Shown here: piece after piece, positions 36,501 through 48,600 of the stretch | Layout: each line of letters starts with the position of its first letter | How positions within the stretch are numbered: the stretch's first letter is position 1 | Source of the DNA: Xiphias gladius | Lineage: Eukaryota; Chordata; Actinopteri; Istiophoriformes; Xiphiidae | Direction of reading: 5' to 3' | Assembly (NCBI RefSeq): GCF_016859285.1 | Contig: NC_053414.1 | Location: 1,977,017-2,041,016 of the forward strand | Length of the DNA stretch: 64,000 nucleotides | Made by a program: the position numbers and the translations under genes | Notes under the pieces: generated by a model | Database searches by the model: none | Seen by the model: the letters and a program-made list of their open reading frames with translations, nothing else | Told to the model about the DNA's origin: nothing

Positions 36501-39338
36501 CAGAGACCAGGACACGTGATCACATCACACCTGCTTCCACATGACTGGCTGGGGGTGGTGGAATGGGCAGTGCTACCTTCTGAATCTGTCCGGCCAGCTC
36601 CCTGGTTGGAGCGAGGATCAGAGCCTGGGTCTCCCTTACCTGCAGACAGGACACACATTACAGCATGATGTCGTTAGCTTAACACCTGGACCAACAGTCA
36701 AGTTCAGACTTTTATAGTGAGAGACAGCAATAAGGTTAAGGGTCAAAAGTCACCCTGGAGCTTAAAAACAGCAGCTGACAAAACAATCATAACACCATGT
36801 ACATTTAATTGTTGTTCTGGAGCTTTCAGTCACATCACATGAGGATCACAGGAATAAAATCTTCAATTTTTAAAGCAGTTATTCAGATCAAGTACCTCTT
36901 CATTTTTAATTCAGTTCCTACAGTTTTAACATATGAACATTTTTACAAAGGTTCATTATTATCTTAATTTTATCCCTCATATATCTTTCTCTGTTTTTGA
37001 TTTTTCAAGTACAGCCACCCTAAAAATGCATATAATACTGTGTATGTGACAAATGAAACCTTTGAACTGAATTTTCAAACAGCCCTGGTCATCCTGAAGA
37101 AGAAATCATACAACACGTCTATATCTGAACCTAATGAGAATCGGATAAACGTAAGCACCAAAATAAAAGGTCCAAAACCTGTTCCTGAACACTGACCTGG
37201 ATGTCCAGACACTGCAGCACCGACACACAGAAGGTGGCCGTCTTTCCTGTTCCAGACTGGGACCTGAATAGATCAGAAACCAGCTGTTAGAGAACATCTT
37301 GGATCAGAGCAGAACCATGAAAGTCCTGAGGTCAGTTTTTAAGATTCTTACTGAGCGATGACGTCTCGGCCTTTGATGATCTGTTTGATGGCTCTCTGCT
37401 GGATGGCCGATGGTTTCTCAAAACCTGAAACACAAAACACACCCAGTCCCATTAAACATCTGGTTAAAACAGAGCACAGCTGGACTGTTATTCAGTGTTG
37501 ACACTTCTGCAGCTCTTTTCAAAAAAAAAAACCTTTAGCATCTCTGTTTACATCTCTCAGTTACATTAACATCTGTCCAGGGTTTAGTCAAGGTGTTTAT
37601 ACATCTGGTTCTGATGCTTTTCATTTTGTGATCAGGTTATTTAGCAGATGATACTTTAATAAAATCTTCAGTATGAAACAGTGTATCTACTCTGTATCCC
37701 TGAAAGTTAATGTTTTATTTCATAAAAACGTATTACTTTTTATAAGGTTAGTGGCAATGTGAAAACAGTCATTTGATATAAAATAGAGCCACCGACTACA
37801 CAGAGTAAATAATGTGTGAACACAAACACAATCTGTAACTGATAAGTGATTAACAGCTACACTAATTTTTAAACCAAAAACAGCTAAATTTCCTTGACTT
37901 CAGTTTTGATTTCAAATGTGAATGTTGGCTGGTTTCCATGGTCTTTTACAGTAATAAACTGAATTTGGGAAAAAAAAACAGACATCTGAACACGTGACCC
38001 TGAAGCCCTAGGAGCTGACATTTTTCACTCAATCACTCAAATATCAACCAAAATGATAATCATCAGATTAACTGATAATGAACATAACTTTGGTGTAACA
38101 TCAGTTTTTACAAAAGCATATGACCTGTACCTGCCACTGAACGTACTGTGGATTAAAAGTAAAGGTAAAGTAAATCAGTCTAACAAAAAGTTCAGCCTCA
38201 CATCACCTGAAACCGAAGCCTTTCTACTGACACAACCAATAGAAAACCAAGTCAGTGTCCTGTGTTACAGCAGCCCTCTCTTGTTACCAGCCACAGCAGC
38301 GTTACGGCTATTGTTTTCACCGTCTGTGTGAGTGTGTGCGCCGGTGTGTCGCCATGGCAAAATGTGGTCCTGGAGGAACCTACTGTAGCGGGAACTACCA
38401 CAGAGGCGGGTTTGAGCGCTTTGGCAGCAGTTCCCTTGTCTTTCCGTGGGCACGTTTGTCACCACTGTACCGTCAAAACTGTGCAAGATACAGTCACGGG
38501 TCTTTACAGGTGTGTAGTTGAATCAAAATGAACGGTTTGAAAATGGGTGTGGTCCGTTCCGACCCATGAGTCCGTACACATGGGTCGGAACGTCAACATG
38601 TCGCGTCGCGGGTGGTGTGATGCCATCGCAAGATGGTCTCTGGTTCCCTAACAATCTGACTGACACCACCGAACTCCGTTCACAGATATTTCAAATATGT
38701 ATTTCTGCTTTTTAGAGTCTCCTCGTTAGTTCGGCTTCCCACCTGTGAACGGTGACTCGTTACCGTCAACACAGAATCTAAACTTTCAGGCGCACTTCTC
38801 CGTTAATAGCTACAGCTACAGTCTGACTGACGCATAACACCGAGAACAACGGGGGACCAGAGACCGGTCAAACATACTCGGTATTTACTGTGCAGCAGAT
38901 AAGGTTTCCTACTCGGAAAAGAATACAAGCTCCGCGGTAAAAGTGGAGCGTTAGCGGGAACGGCGTATGCTAACCAGAGAGCCGGTGAACGCTGTAACAT
39001 CGTAAACAATACAAACATTTTAAAGTCAATTCTACATGTCTGAAACTAAATAAACACATGTAGTTCACTCTGGGGAACCTATCACATTAAGTCAACCTCT
39101 TTCAAAACATTGCAGTGGTGAAACGTTGGCGTTAGCATCCTGAGCTAACTCTCCCCACGGAGGCCGCGCGGATCCCAGGCCTACCGTAGGCGTAGATGCC
39201 GCGGAGCAGGTCCTCTCGGAGGCCCATGGTGTCGAAGGTGGGGGTTACGTCCACCTCCTCGCTGGTCTCAAACTCCACTTTGGTCATGTCCTCCTCCTTC
39301 AGGATCCTCTTCCTGCCCTGGGCCCCGGCAGCAGCCAT
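27585..39338 (-). CDS. eif4a3: eIF4A3, exon junction complex DEAD-box RNA helicase
   Basis: This is the RNA-clamping ATPase of the exon junction complex, which is deposited upstream of splice junctions and acts in NMD, mRNA export and localisation. Twelve exons join in phase: 39338-39185, 37424-37352, 37263-37197, 36639-36577, 36476-36344, 36208-36128, 35601-35460, 35278-35140, 33097-32982, 32419-32312, 29954-29827 and 27601-27585, giving 406 residues. The N-terminus ([20 protein letters not shown]) is diagnostic of eIF4A3 rather than eIF4A1/2. Helicase motifs appear in order: [10 protein letters not shown] across exons 2-3, APTRELA (exon 4), TPGRVF (exon 5), LDEADE (exon 6), ISATLP (exon 7), then [13 protein letters not shown] (exon 10) and [11 protein letters not shown] (exons 10-11). 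The last exon is only 17 nt and encodes VADLI-stop, identical to the mammalian end. Introns 8 and 10 hold a Tc1 and a Penelope-like element. No motif is missing. Confidence 0.98.
27700..28050. repeat. Putative dispersed repeat in eif4a3 intron 11
   Basis: A locally GC-rich block ('tccgattcggtcgtaggc' through 'aagaatcgcattcgtag') is rich in TCCGATTCG-like short motifs. It ends in 'ggctggcagtgtgaacaagg', resembling the 'gttcacac' ends of fish non-autonomous elements. No terminal repeat pair could be fixed, so class and boundaries are open. Confidence 0.35.
28625..28885. repeat. AT-rich dispersed hAT-like repeat, copy 2
   Basis: It begins 'taatcgattaattgatggc', contains 'ggcatctgaagacgtcactt', and ends with 'cagattaattgataaggaa' and 'ctctagttgcagtcct'. 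This is the usual layout of a widespread teleost repeat with near-inverted ends. It lies in eif4a3 intron 11. Confidence 0.65.
30056..31238 (+). mobile_element. Penelope-like retroelement bounded by inverted repeats, defective
   Basis: The plus strand encodes part of a Penelope-like reverse transcriptase: [15 protein letters not shown] near 30215-30260 carries the YxDD catalytic motif, followed by a thumb-like region to about 30780. A GIY-YIG-type endonuclease remnant follows (DLYTGETK near 30820, then [11 protein letters not shown]). Several stops and frame changes make it inactive. It is bracketed by inverted repeats of about 65 bp: 30056-30119 and 31174-31238. These contain 'gactggtggggagtcc' and its complement, and 'cttgaagatgttt' against 'aaacgtcttcaag'. 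It sits in eif4a3 intron 10 opposite to the host gene. Confidence 0.85.
31560..31810. repeat. AT-rich dispersed hAT-like repeat, copy 3
   Basis: It starts 'caattgatcgattgacaga', contains 'tgttgattaatcctttagtc', and ends with 'ggttaatagatcattaaaat' and 'attgttggttgctggg'. The layout is the same as the copy at 28625-28885, about 3 kb away. It lies in eif4a3 intron 10. Confidence 0.55.
32942..32978. repeat. Short (GT)n tract beside an eif4a3 donor site
   Basis: About 36 bp of GT repeat lies directly downstream (in gene orientation) of the splice donor of exon 9, beginning within about 4 bp of the donor. Confidence 0.9.
33265..34765 (-). mobile_element. Tc1/mariner transposon with decayed transposase
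   Basis: Terminal inverted repeats are clear. 'gtgaatagttaagtgagta' and 'gatgaactgatctccaaaa' (33316-33360) are matched inverted by 'ttttggaaatcagttcatc' and 'tactcacttaactattcac' (34693-34735). The minus-strand interior carries Tc1-type transposase fragments: [16 protein letters not shown] near 33990, the GGSS block near 33925, and the C-terminal [10 protein letters not shown] with [10 protein letters not shown] near 33560-33636. Stops and frameshifts break it. It lies in eif4a3 intron 8. Confidence 0.85.
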
Positions 39339-39490
39339 CGTCTTCTGAGTATTTTATTCGACTGAAACTCAGCGAGAAACCGCAACAGGACTCAGACTGT
39401 CTGCGCTCGGCTAACACGGGGAAAGACAGACCACCCCGCTCGTCGCGCAGCTGACGTATGCAGCATGCGACGCGCTGTGTGACGTCTCAT
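39339..39490 (-). promoter_or_regulatory. eif4a3: eif4a3 promoter region with two CRE-like half-sites
   Basis: The 150 bp upstream of the start codon is CpG-rich and without a TATA box. It contains TGACGTA (39452-39458) and TGACGTC (39480-39486), resembling ATF/CREB sites, as often found in housekeeping promoters. The transcription start has not been located. Confidence 0.45.
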
Positions 39491-40526
39491 CTATGAAGTA
39501 AAGGGTTGTTCCGACTTTGATTAAGAACTGAAGTTCAAACTGAAAACAGAACGGATTCACATCTCACCTGTCCACACGGAAGACACTTGTTCTCAACGAC
39601 TAATTCTATTAGTCACCAGCTTATGAACTCCGACGGTCTCATGTTGAGCTTCTTGTTTAAATAGCAGATTCCTGTGGAGTTTGCAGTTGCATTAGATTTC
39701 ATTCCAGCAGGAGAGATCAGGCTTTTTAAGGAAACCTCGTCTGTCTGAAGTTTCCTGTCACAGCAGATATCAGACTAAATACACACTGTGCTAAACATTA
39801 CAGGAAACCAACAGAGATGCAGCTTCCATTTAACTCAGTTACGCATCCGTCAAACATGTTTCAGTTACTTTACCTATGTTAATGTGACCAACGTCTCAAA
39901 TTGAAGTCACATGATGAGAACTGAGCCAGCTCACTTTTGCTGAATGAAGACTGAGAGATGAGGTTGAGAGCTCAAAAAAAGCTAGTCAGTGGGCATTTGG
40001 GAGGAATAGTTTACAATGTTGGGGAACATTATTCTCTTTCATGCTGAGTTAGATGAGAAGATCAGTGAATCAATCGAACTCTTAGCAACAGAGAATAAGA
40101 GTTTCCCAAAATGTTGACCTAGTTCTCTACTGACCCCAGAGGTCAGGAATGAACATCCATGTTCAAACAATCAAAATAATCTTATTACTCTTCTTACTGA
40201 GTAACTTTCTCTACCGCTACCCTCGACCCACCCTCTTTAATTTTGTTTAGTTCATTTGACTAAACACAAATTTATGAATATGCATCATAGTAGTATCAAA
40301 AGAACCAAACTTTGGCGCGGGCCCCTTCTATAAGACGGGGAAACCTGAGGGCCCGCACAAAATGCAGTTTCTAAAATGCTTTACTTTAGAGCAGATTCAA
40401 ACACATTTAGAATTAATAAAGTCCGCACAAACGGATCTCCACACGGTGAACCTTTAGGGGCCTCTGAGGGTCGGGGACCACTGGGTTGTCCAGCCTTGAA
40501 CATCATGTTTTCTCTCCAAGAGTTTT
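39491..40526. other. Intergenic DNA between eif4a3 and the srf 3' end
   Basis: I see no exon, repeat or RNA gene here. The sequence is AT-rich with only short open frames. Confidence 0.5.
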
Positions 40527-42683
40527 TTTATTGATTGATTATTTCTGAGGAAACAACCTGCAGCTAACAAACACAAACCGCTGTGTGGAAATACTGAATA
40601 TGTCCATACACGAAGAAATGAAAACACTGAACACATGAAGGAGGTCAGAGGTCAAACAGCTGAGATCTGACCTGCTTCAGTTTGTGATGCTGAGAGAAAA
40701 ATCAGCAAAGAACAAAAATACCTTTGACTTTAACAGTCAAAAAGTCTAAAAAACATCTTTAAGTTTATAAAATAAATCCACAGGTCTGACGAGGTCCTGC
40801 AGATCCAACAGAAACAGAGACAATCCTCAGCATGAAGCTGAATCCAGATCAGCTCTGCAGGTTTGACTGGAGAAAAGTCTGAAAATATTCATCAGTGCAT
40901 CAGTGTCCATTTTCAATTCCTGTTTGTCTTGTGATGACTAAATCACAGATGACCGCACCCACAGACAGTTTCATGAACCGGTTCAGTGGCCCAGTTCAAC
41001 ACCACACACTAACTGTGTACCGTATGTTCTTTACATACTGATGGTCACAGTGCAAATACTTATCTGTGGACAAGACATGATCCTCTGGATAAGGGAATTT
41101 CAACTGATAACTAGGTCCGTAAAAACTAATTTGTTACATCGAAGCATTTATTGTCCTTTTTCACATTGTTGCAAATGTTACTGGTTAATGAATTGATATT
41201 AACCCAGGACACAAACAATCATCTGTTATTGGTCCTGAAATTCCACATCACTGCATTTTCCATTTAAAAATTCTATGTACTGAATCTTTTGTACTAAAAG
41301 GAAACGATGCAACATTTGTCAGACAGAGAAAACGTTCGAAACAAACACGTTTTTGATTTAGAGTTCTTTTGTTGTTGTTTTTTCCCCAACATGTTTCTTG
41401 AGCTCTCACCACGATCGACCACCAAAGTTCAGTCAGAAATCCACGATTTTTAAATCTGTGTACCGACTTGCTCGAATATACTTTCCTTTGTGAACTAACT
41501 ACAGACTGAAAACCCTGCTAAGTCAGTCAAACTGCATCAACCCATAATAAAACTCTCTGTTCACATAAAAACATAAAGCCTCCTGATCTGACTGTGACTG
41601 ATTTTTTGTTTGTGGGTTGATCTTTATAGAAATAAACTGATATGAATGGAATTCATCTAAAAACGGATGGAGTAGGAATGTGAAGTAAACATGATTTACA
41701 GATTTGGGTGAACTGTTCCTTTAACGAGCGTCTCAATGTTTTTGGCACTCTTGTTTTTTTTCATCTCAAGGTGAAACCAGAAAACTGAAAACATGAACAA
41801 AAGATACTGAGGGTTAAAACCAGTACATTCATAAGACCATTCAACACGCACGCACACGTTTGTACTTCTGTATTTATGAGGACACTCATTTACATAATGC
41901 AATCCCTAGCACCTTACCCTAGCCCAGTCCTGATTCTAACCTGAACCCTAAAACCAGGTCTGAACCCTCAAACAGCCATTTGAAGGTGTAAGAACCAGAC
42001 AAATGGTTTCATTCTCAAACTGATCCTCACATTGTATAGCCGTGTACACACACGTACGCACGCACACAGGTGAGTGTGTGATGATAACGTGATACCTGCT
42101 CAGCCTGACATCTTTGAGTCTAAGAGCCACTGTTGAGAGTAAAGTCAGAATATTCAGAGAATTAAGTTGATTTTTTTTTTTTTACTTTATCCTCATAACA
42201 GTAGGTTTTGTTTGTCAGAATACACACTTACTATTTCATATTATAATTTCTTTCCTGTAAGATTCTAAATTTCCTCTCATATATTGACTTAACCTCATGA
42301 AATTAGAACTTCATTCTCATTATATTCCAAACCGTTGTAAGTATAAAATTCCAGGTTTTTTCCATATCACTTTACAAATGTGTTTTTTGCAGATACAAGT
42401 TTATGATTTAATATTACCACTTGTGCTAAAGTATATCCTGTCTCCACTCTGTGTGGCTCTGACGCTCTGCTGCGGATGAGTTACTGTGATCAGCTGCTGC
42501 AGTCTGAACGGTGCTGTTGTTATTGACACGATGGTGAAAAACAAAGACAAGAGAAAACCAAGATTGTTGCATCAAAACAAACCAAACACAGGAAATGATC
42601 AAAATAAAAAAATAAAAATGTGTTGACGGTTTCTGATGACGTCCAGACAACAAGTGTGAGTGTGTGTGTGTGTCATGTGACAG
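40527..42683 (-). other. srf: Probable srf 3' UTR
   Basis: Downstream of the srf stop codon no coding exon appears. AATAAA on the minus strand occurs at 41147-41152 and 40527-40532, either of which could end the transcript. A long 3' UTR of about 2 kb is usual for vertebrate SRF. It contains a CCTAACC-type dispersed repeat at 41846-42065. Confidence 0.45.
41846..42065. repeat. 'gaggacactcattgacataatg' family repeat, copy A
   Basis: It contains 'gaggacactcatttacata', 'ccttaccctagcccagtcc', 'aaaaccaggtctgaaccct', 'caaacagccatttgaaggt' and an inverted end 'ctgatcctcacattgta'. CA-rich sequence flanks both sides. Copies B-D are at 44925-45180, 55140-55385 and 55500-55700. Confidence 0.8.
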
Positions 42684-45600
42684 TCAGTCGTCTTTTGACT
42701 GGTGGACGTCCAGACTGACGACCTGCAGCTCTGTCAGGTTGCTGCTGCTGCTGCTCTGCTGGCTGATCACCATCTGAACAACAAACACAAACACACATCA
42801 GGAGGTGAAGTATCTGTGATACCACAGGTAAAAGGACTGTGCAGTATTCAGTTTTGTAGTACCGGGTGGAGCTGGACTGCAGACACTGGGATCTGAGCAG
42901 CGACTGGAGGGAGCGAGGTGAGGAAGACCTGCGGAACAGCACCTGACAGACACAACAAAGGAAAGTTTATTACTAAAAACAAAACAAAAATGATTACAAC
43001 AAAACTAAAATAATGTTACCAACGTCCAACACGCAACTTCTTGGTAGATATAACCTGTGACCCAGGGTTAATATGAAGTGCATAATGAGTCGTGATTGAT
43101 GTAAGCACTGACTCACAGTGGATATAACTGATGACTTGGGGTTAATATAACCACCATAACGACTCAAGGTTGGTATAATCGCCAGCTTTGGTCCCGTTAA
43201 AACGGAAGATGTATGGACGATATAACCGACGACTCCTGGTTGATAAAACCTCCATGATGACTCGTGGTGATAATGGCTTGTGATAAATTTAACTGCTGGT
43301 TAATTTAAAGACTTGTGGTTATGTGATAACTCGGGGTTAATATACTGACTCATATAATGACATGTAAATATAATCATAGAACTGGGGTCGTACCAGGGTC
43401 ATGTGACTGGGCATGGCCTGTCGGGGGGAAGGTGTTGAGGACAGTGAGGCTGCCGTCACCAAGTGAGGGCGTCGGTGCAGCGTACATCACCGTGTGACCG
43501 CCTGGGTACATCATGTGACCTGCTACTGAGGAAGAGGTGGAGGAGGCGGAGGAGGGAGAGACGATGGAGGCAGGAAGACTGGCTGCAGAGAGAGACAATA
43601 AAATGATTAGGGTCAGATGATCCAATCAGAACAGTTTCTCCGGTGTTGCATTCAAGACCCTCAAGTAATTTCAGTGTCACAGTCACATACTACACTCAGT
43701 ACCACAACATGAAGCACAGGAGGTGGGGCTATGTTCTTACCTGTGGAGGAGGTGGGATTGTGGATGTCTGAGCTGCTCTGACTGGTGGAGGCCTGCTGAC
43801 TGCTGGGCTGAACCTGGATAGCTTGCAGCTGCTGAGATACTCCGCCTCCTGATGAACACACATATACAAGCTGCATTTCGAGTTTTTAATTTCAAACTTT
43901 AATATTAAAAATAAGACTGGACAGGAGTGAACTCTTCATAGGTGAATATTCATCTTTCTTCTTTTATTCCACATTTTATGCTGGTGCAGACTAAAAACAA
44001 AACAGGGTCACCTGAGTGTCCGCATACAAACCTGCACAGAATAACTCAAAGTGGTGAGTGTGAACTGTTAATGTTGGACAAAGACAGACTAAAGTTTCCA
44101 AAATATTTTCAAACAGCCTTTTAAATAGCTTTTATGACAATTTTAGTTTCCTAGCTGCACTTGGATGGGTCGGATGTGGCTCAGGTGGTACAGCAGGTTG
44201 TCCACTGATTGCAGGGTGGTTCGATACCTGGGTCTTCCTGTCCATGTGCTGAAGTGTCGTTTGGCAAGGCACTAAACCCTAAGTTGCCTCACTTGTATGT
44301 CCCTTTGGATAAAAGCATCTGCTAAATGAGTCAAATGTAATTCTAATGCTTTATGTCATCGTGATGTACTTTAATATACTTTTGTCATTTGTTAATTTGT
44401 CGTCGTTATAATTCATTTTCATTTACGTTTGAAAATGTCTGTAAATGTTTGGTCATTTTATCCAGTTTGATTACTCTTTGTTAATTTGCTGGGTCCTTTC
44501 TCTTTAAGGGTGGTGTGGTCCTGTTTTAATCTTTGCTTTCCTCTGTAAAGCACTTGCTAATATTGCTTTAAAATGTAAATGAAATGTATTATTATCCAGG
44601 TTTCCTTCCATAGATCTGTTAAATGAAGCTGTGTAGCAAGAGACCAGACTCATTTTTCTCTGTGGAAACAAAAAACTCTGAACCATCCAGTCAATCAATC
44701 TCCAATCAATCTCTTAAAAAAAATTTGAAGCTCTGTGTGAGCTCAGGCTGTTTGATGCTTTTTTTCCTGATCTATGGAGTCAGTAATAACCATCTGAGTC
44801 TGATCAGCTGACTGAAGAACTGACGTCGGAAAAGAGTGAGTGATGACGACCTGCGAGTTTTCCTGACTGTTTACAGTCACGAAGCTGCTGAGGAACAAAG
44901 AAAACAGCTTCAACAGCACACATACAAACACACACAAGTTTGGGCAGCTATCCTTGTTAGGACATTGCATTGACTTCCATTCATTATGGACAGCCTAACC
45001 CAAACTGTAACCTTAACCGTAACCAATTCACGCCTAATCCTAAACTCAACCTAAACTCAGTTTTCACCTTAACCCTAACCTTAACCAGGACCTCAGAAAT
45101 GTAGTTTTACCACATTAGGGCCGCGCTTTGGTCCCAACAAGGTCGGTGTTTATACCGGAAAAGGTCCCGAATAGCTAACAAAAACTGGTGCAGGCAAACA
45201 CACACAGACACACACTCTCTCTCTCACTCAGGTGTGCAGTGTGCGTGGCAGCGTGCTGACCTGGCAGTGACACAGTGGCAGGGAGGCGGAGCAGCGTGGT
45301 CGGCTGTGTGGCCGGAGCTTGCAGCGTCGCAGCGTGGCCCGGGGCCACAGGGCCCTGGATGGCCAGAGGCTGGCCCTGCAGCTGGCTGAGGGGGATGGTA
45401 TGTGCGCCGGGGGGCAGTGAGGCACCTGTGGACAGGTGAAGGGTAGGGGGCGAGCCCAGAGAGAGGTTTAACTGCTAACAGACAGAAGCAGCAGGAAGGT
45501 CTGAATCTAGCTGAGAGCTTTGAGGTTAGTAAGAATATGAATAGGAGTTTTCAAACTTCTTAATAACACTACAAAGCCAAAAGTATGTGGACGGCTGAAG

Positions 45601-48600
45601 ATTCCCTCTATGTATGACGGTGTAACATGTTCATTAATGTGCTGCTACGACAGCCTCCACTCTTCTGGTTTAAATTTTTCCACCAAATGTTGAACCTGCT
45701 GCAGGGAGAAGAGCATTATAGGGGTTTAGGCACGGATTGATTAGTGAACGGGCCAACTGGGCAGAAAGTCAGAGTTCAGTTAAAAGACACAAAACAAACA
45801 CAAAGAGAGACACTCATTTTGCATCTCTTTCAGTTTGGGGGTCCTGCAGTAATCCATCCACACGCCTAGATCTGTCAATTCTTCAAAAAGTCATGTTCGA
45901 CTTTATGTTTCCCTGTGTGGCGTCAAACGGCTGCAGTGTGAGGCTGCAGACCGAGTTTGATCTGGTGATCCTGAAACAAAGCCACTGGGCCTCGTCTCCT
46001 CCATATGAATCTTTCTCCTCTGGCTGATGGTCTGTTTACATGCCTCACCTGGGCTGCAGCAGCATCTGATTAAGACTTTCCTCCTCCATTTTTATTGATT
46101 AGCTCAGTTTACTGATCAATAAGTCATGCTGATAGTGAATTTTAAGAGTGCCCTCTGCTGGACCACAACGTGAACTACTTCAAACACCGATGGGGTTACT
46201 GACTGTAAAGTTTCAAATATTTAATTTTTCCCCATGTTTGAACAAAAGTGGGTTTTTTTTAATAAAAAGCGACAGCTCTACAGACCCTGAGGGTGAGTGT
46301 GTTCTCATGGTACTTTACTGTAAAGCTTGTCAAACTGAAGTAGGCTGATGAAGCCTTCAGCTGCTCCTGCTGGTCACATGACCTCCTTCAGGCTCATCAG
46401 AGACGTCCCTGAAGACTCCACCTTTCACCCTCAACTAATGACATGTAGCTCACAATCCTGTTTACTGTCCCGACTGATGTGTCTGAACTAAACGGATGAT
46501 TTATGGATTTATTTACTGATACAAAACCTCAGTTTGAACTGAGTATCAGCTGTGATAGAACAGTTTGATGAAGCAGCAGCGAAGCAGACTTGACAGACTG
46601 TAAAAAATAAAAAACCTGACTCACACGACAGCTTTAAAAGATGAAAGAGAGAACAGTACAACAACAGTTAAAAACTATAGAAAAACAGTTGACTACAGAA
46701 CAGGAGATGCAAAATAAATAAAAGAACAGAAGACCTCAGCAGGATAAGACAGACAGTCAGTAAGTCAGCAGGTGATAGACAGGTGAGAAGAAACCCCGCC
46801 CTCCCACCTGGCATCAAGGTGAAGCCCGCAGGAAGCACGACACCTGTCGATGTCTTCAGCACTGTCCCATTGGTGGAGGAGGAGGTTGCCTGCCAGGAGG
46901 GGGCGCTGGTCTGCACCTGCATGGACACAGAGGACGAAGACGAGGAGGAGGAGGAGGAGGAAGAAGAGGGCGTGGGATGTGTGGTGCTGGGCAGGTTGGA
47001 CATGGTGAACACTGGTTTGATCAGATCCTGCAGGGACAGACAGACAGGGGGGATGAGACTGAGCAGAGACATAAGAGAAAGGTACCAATTCTACCTGAAA
47101 ACACCTGAGACCCTCATCAGTTACGCTAATGTCCACTAGATGCTGCTGTGGTCAAACCCTGTATTTGTATAACTGTATTGAAGTGAACGAGAAACCCCAA
47201 AACCTCTGTCTAGGACACTCTCCTGCATGTTGTCTCCAAATGTCTGATGCTGTCTGAATACATCTGTGGGCTTCTTCATAAAGTGCAGCAGCACATATGT
47301 TACTGTTACATGCTGAAATGTCCCTGTGTCCTGGTTTAATGTTGGACAAACTTAAAGAGCTTTAAAGATTCACAGATCTGAACACAAAACTGCAACACGC
47401 ACACAAAACATTGATTATGGATTATCAAAATCCGCTCAGGTTAACCATGGCTCCGAAGAATCATTATCATTCTGACCAACAAAAACATCTCAAACTCTCA
47501 ACAGTCCCACAGTCAACGTGCTGCTCTGCACAGAAGATTATTAGACTCACAGGGTTTTCCAAACCATTCTAAGACTTAGGCGCAGCGCCTAAACCGAATG
47601 GACAGAAAATACAATGCTGAGAGTTCTCTGCCGCTCTGGAGAGACAGGATACCGTATTGGCTCTAATATAAGAAAATAATTTTTTTTTTTAAAAATGAGG
47701 GTTGTCCTTTATTTCGGGACTAGAGAATTACATGTTCATTCATGACAACAGATATTCTTTGTGAATGGAGAGAGTACCAATGTAAAGATGCACTTTTACA
47801 GAGCGTTGTATTACGGGTTATTTGTAGCCTTATTATGTTGCCAGGCGACTTTACAGCAGAAATGAAACAGGGAAAAAATCTGTCAAACTGCCAAGAATCA
47901 CGTCTGTTACAGATGATGAGCTCAAAGACACTGAAATCTGAAAAATGTGAACTGTCAGAGAAAATAACTGTGAGAGGAATGAGAAGTGAGAGAGGGATAA
48001 ACTCACTACAGTAACTCAGTCAGCAGACCAGTGGCCACTGGGAAAGTGAGCTGTCTACAGACGTTCAACCGACAGCGCAGCCAGATGCTGTGACATTGTC
48101 AGGTGGCTGTGGGAGGATGAGAAGAATCGCAGTTCAAATCCATCCACTACAGGTCTTGTTTACCAGCGTCAGTGTGAAGGGTTACTTCAGGACGAAGGGA
48201 TCACTTCATCAGTGAGCAGATTTGTTTAACTTTTCTTCTTGCTAATGTCGGAGTTACTGTGAAAAACAACAACCTGTGTTGCTTTTTTACAACTATTGTA
48301 ATGATAATGGTCCAAAAGCTGCACAGGAATCAGTGTGCTACAGTCCTGTTTTTTCCCATGGTTAGACTAAAACCTATCTTTATAATCTGAAACTTTTCAA
48401 ACGTGTTCAGAACATAGACATTAAGTCCACTCTGACTGAGAAAACTCAAAACCAACAAGTCTCAGTCACTGTCATCCATAAACAGAACACAACTAACAGA
48501 ACCTTCTGCTGTAATAGAACCTGCAGTCAGCAGGTTTATTCTAACAGAACCTTTGTTTCAGCAGAAGGTTCTGTTAAGACAGATAATGTGATCAATAATT

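Noticed and set aside
44990..45095. Run of CCTAACC-like units as an interstitial telomere
   Set aside because: The units are degenerate and part of a dispersed repeat seen four times here, so this is not evidence of a chromosome fusion or telomere.
46783..47139. Plus-strand frame with a poly-Glu run opposite srf
   Set aside because: It is the complement of the serine run in srf exon 3 and its flanks; no family resemblance of its own.
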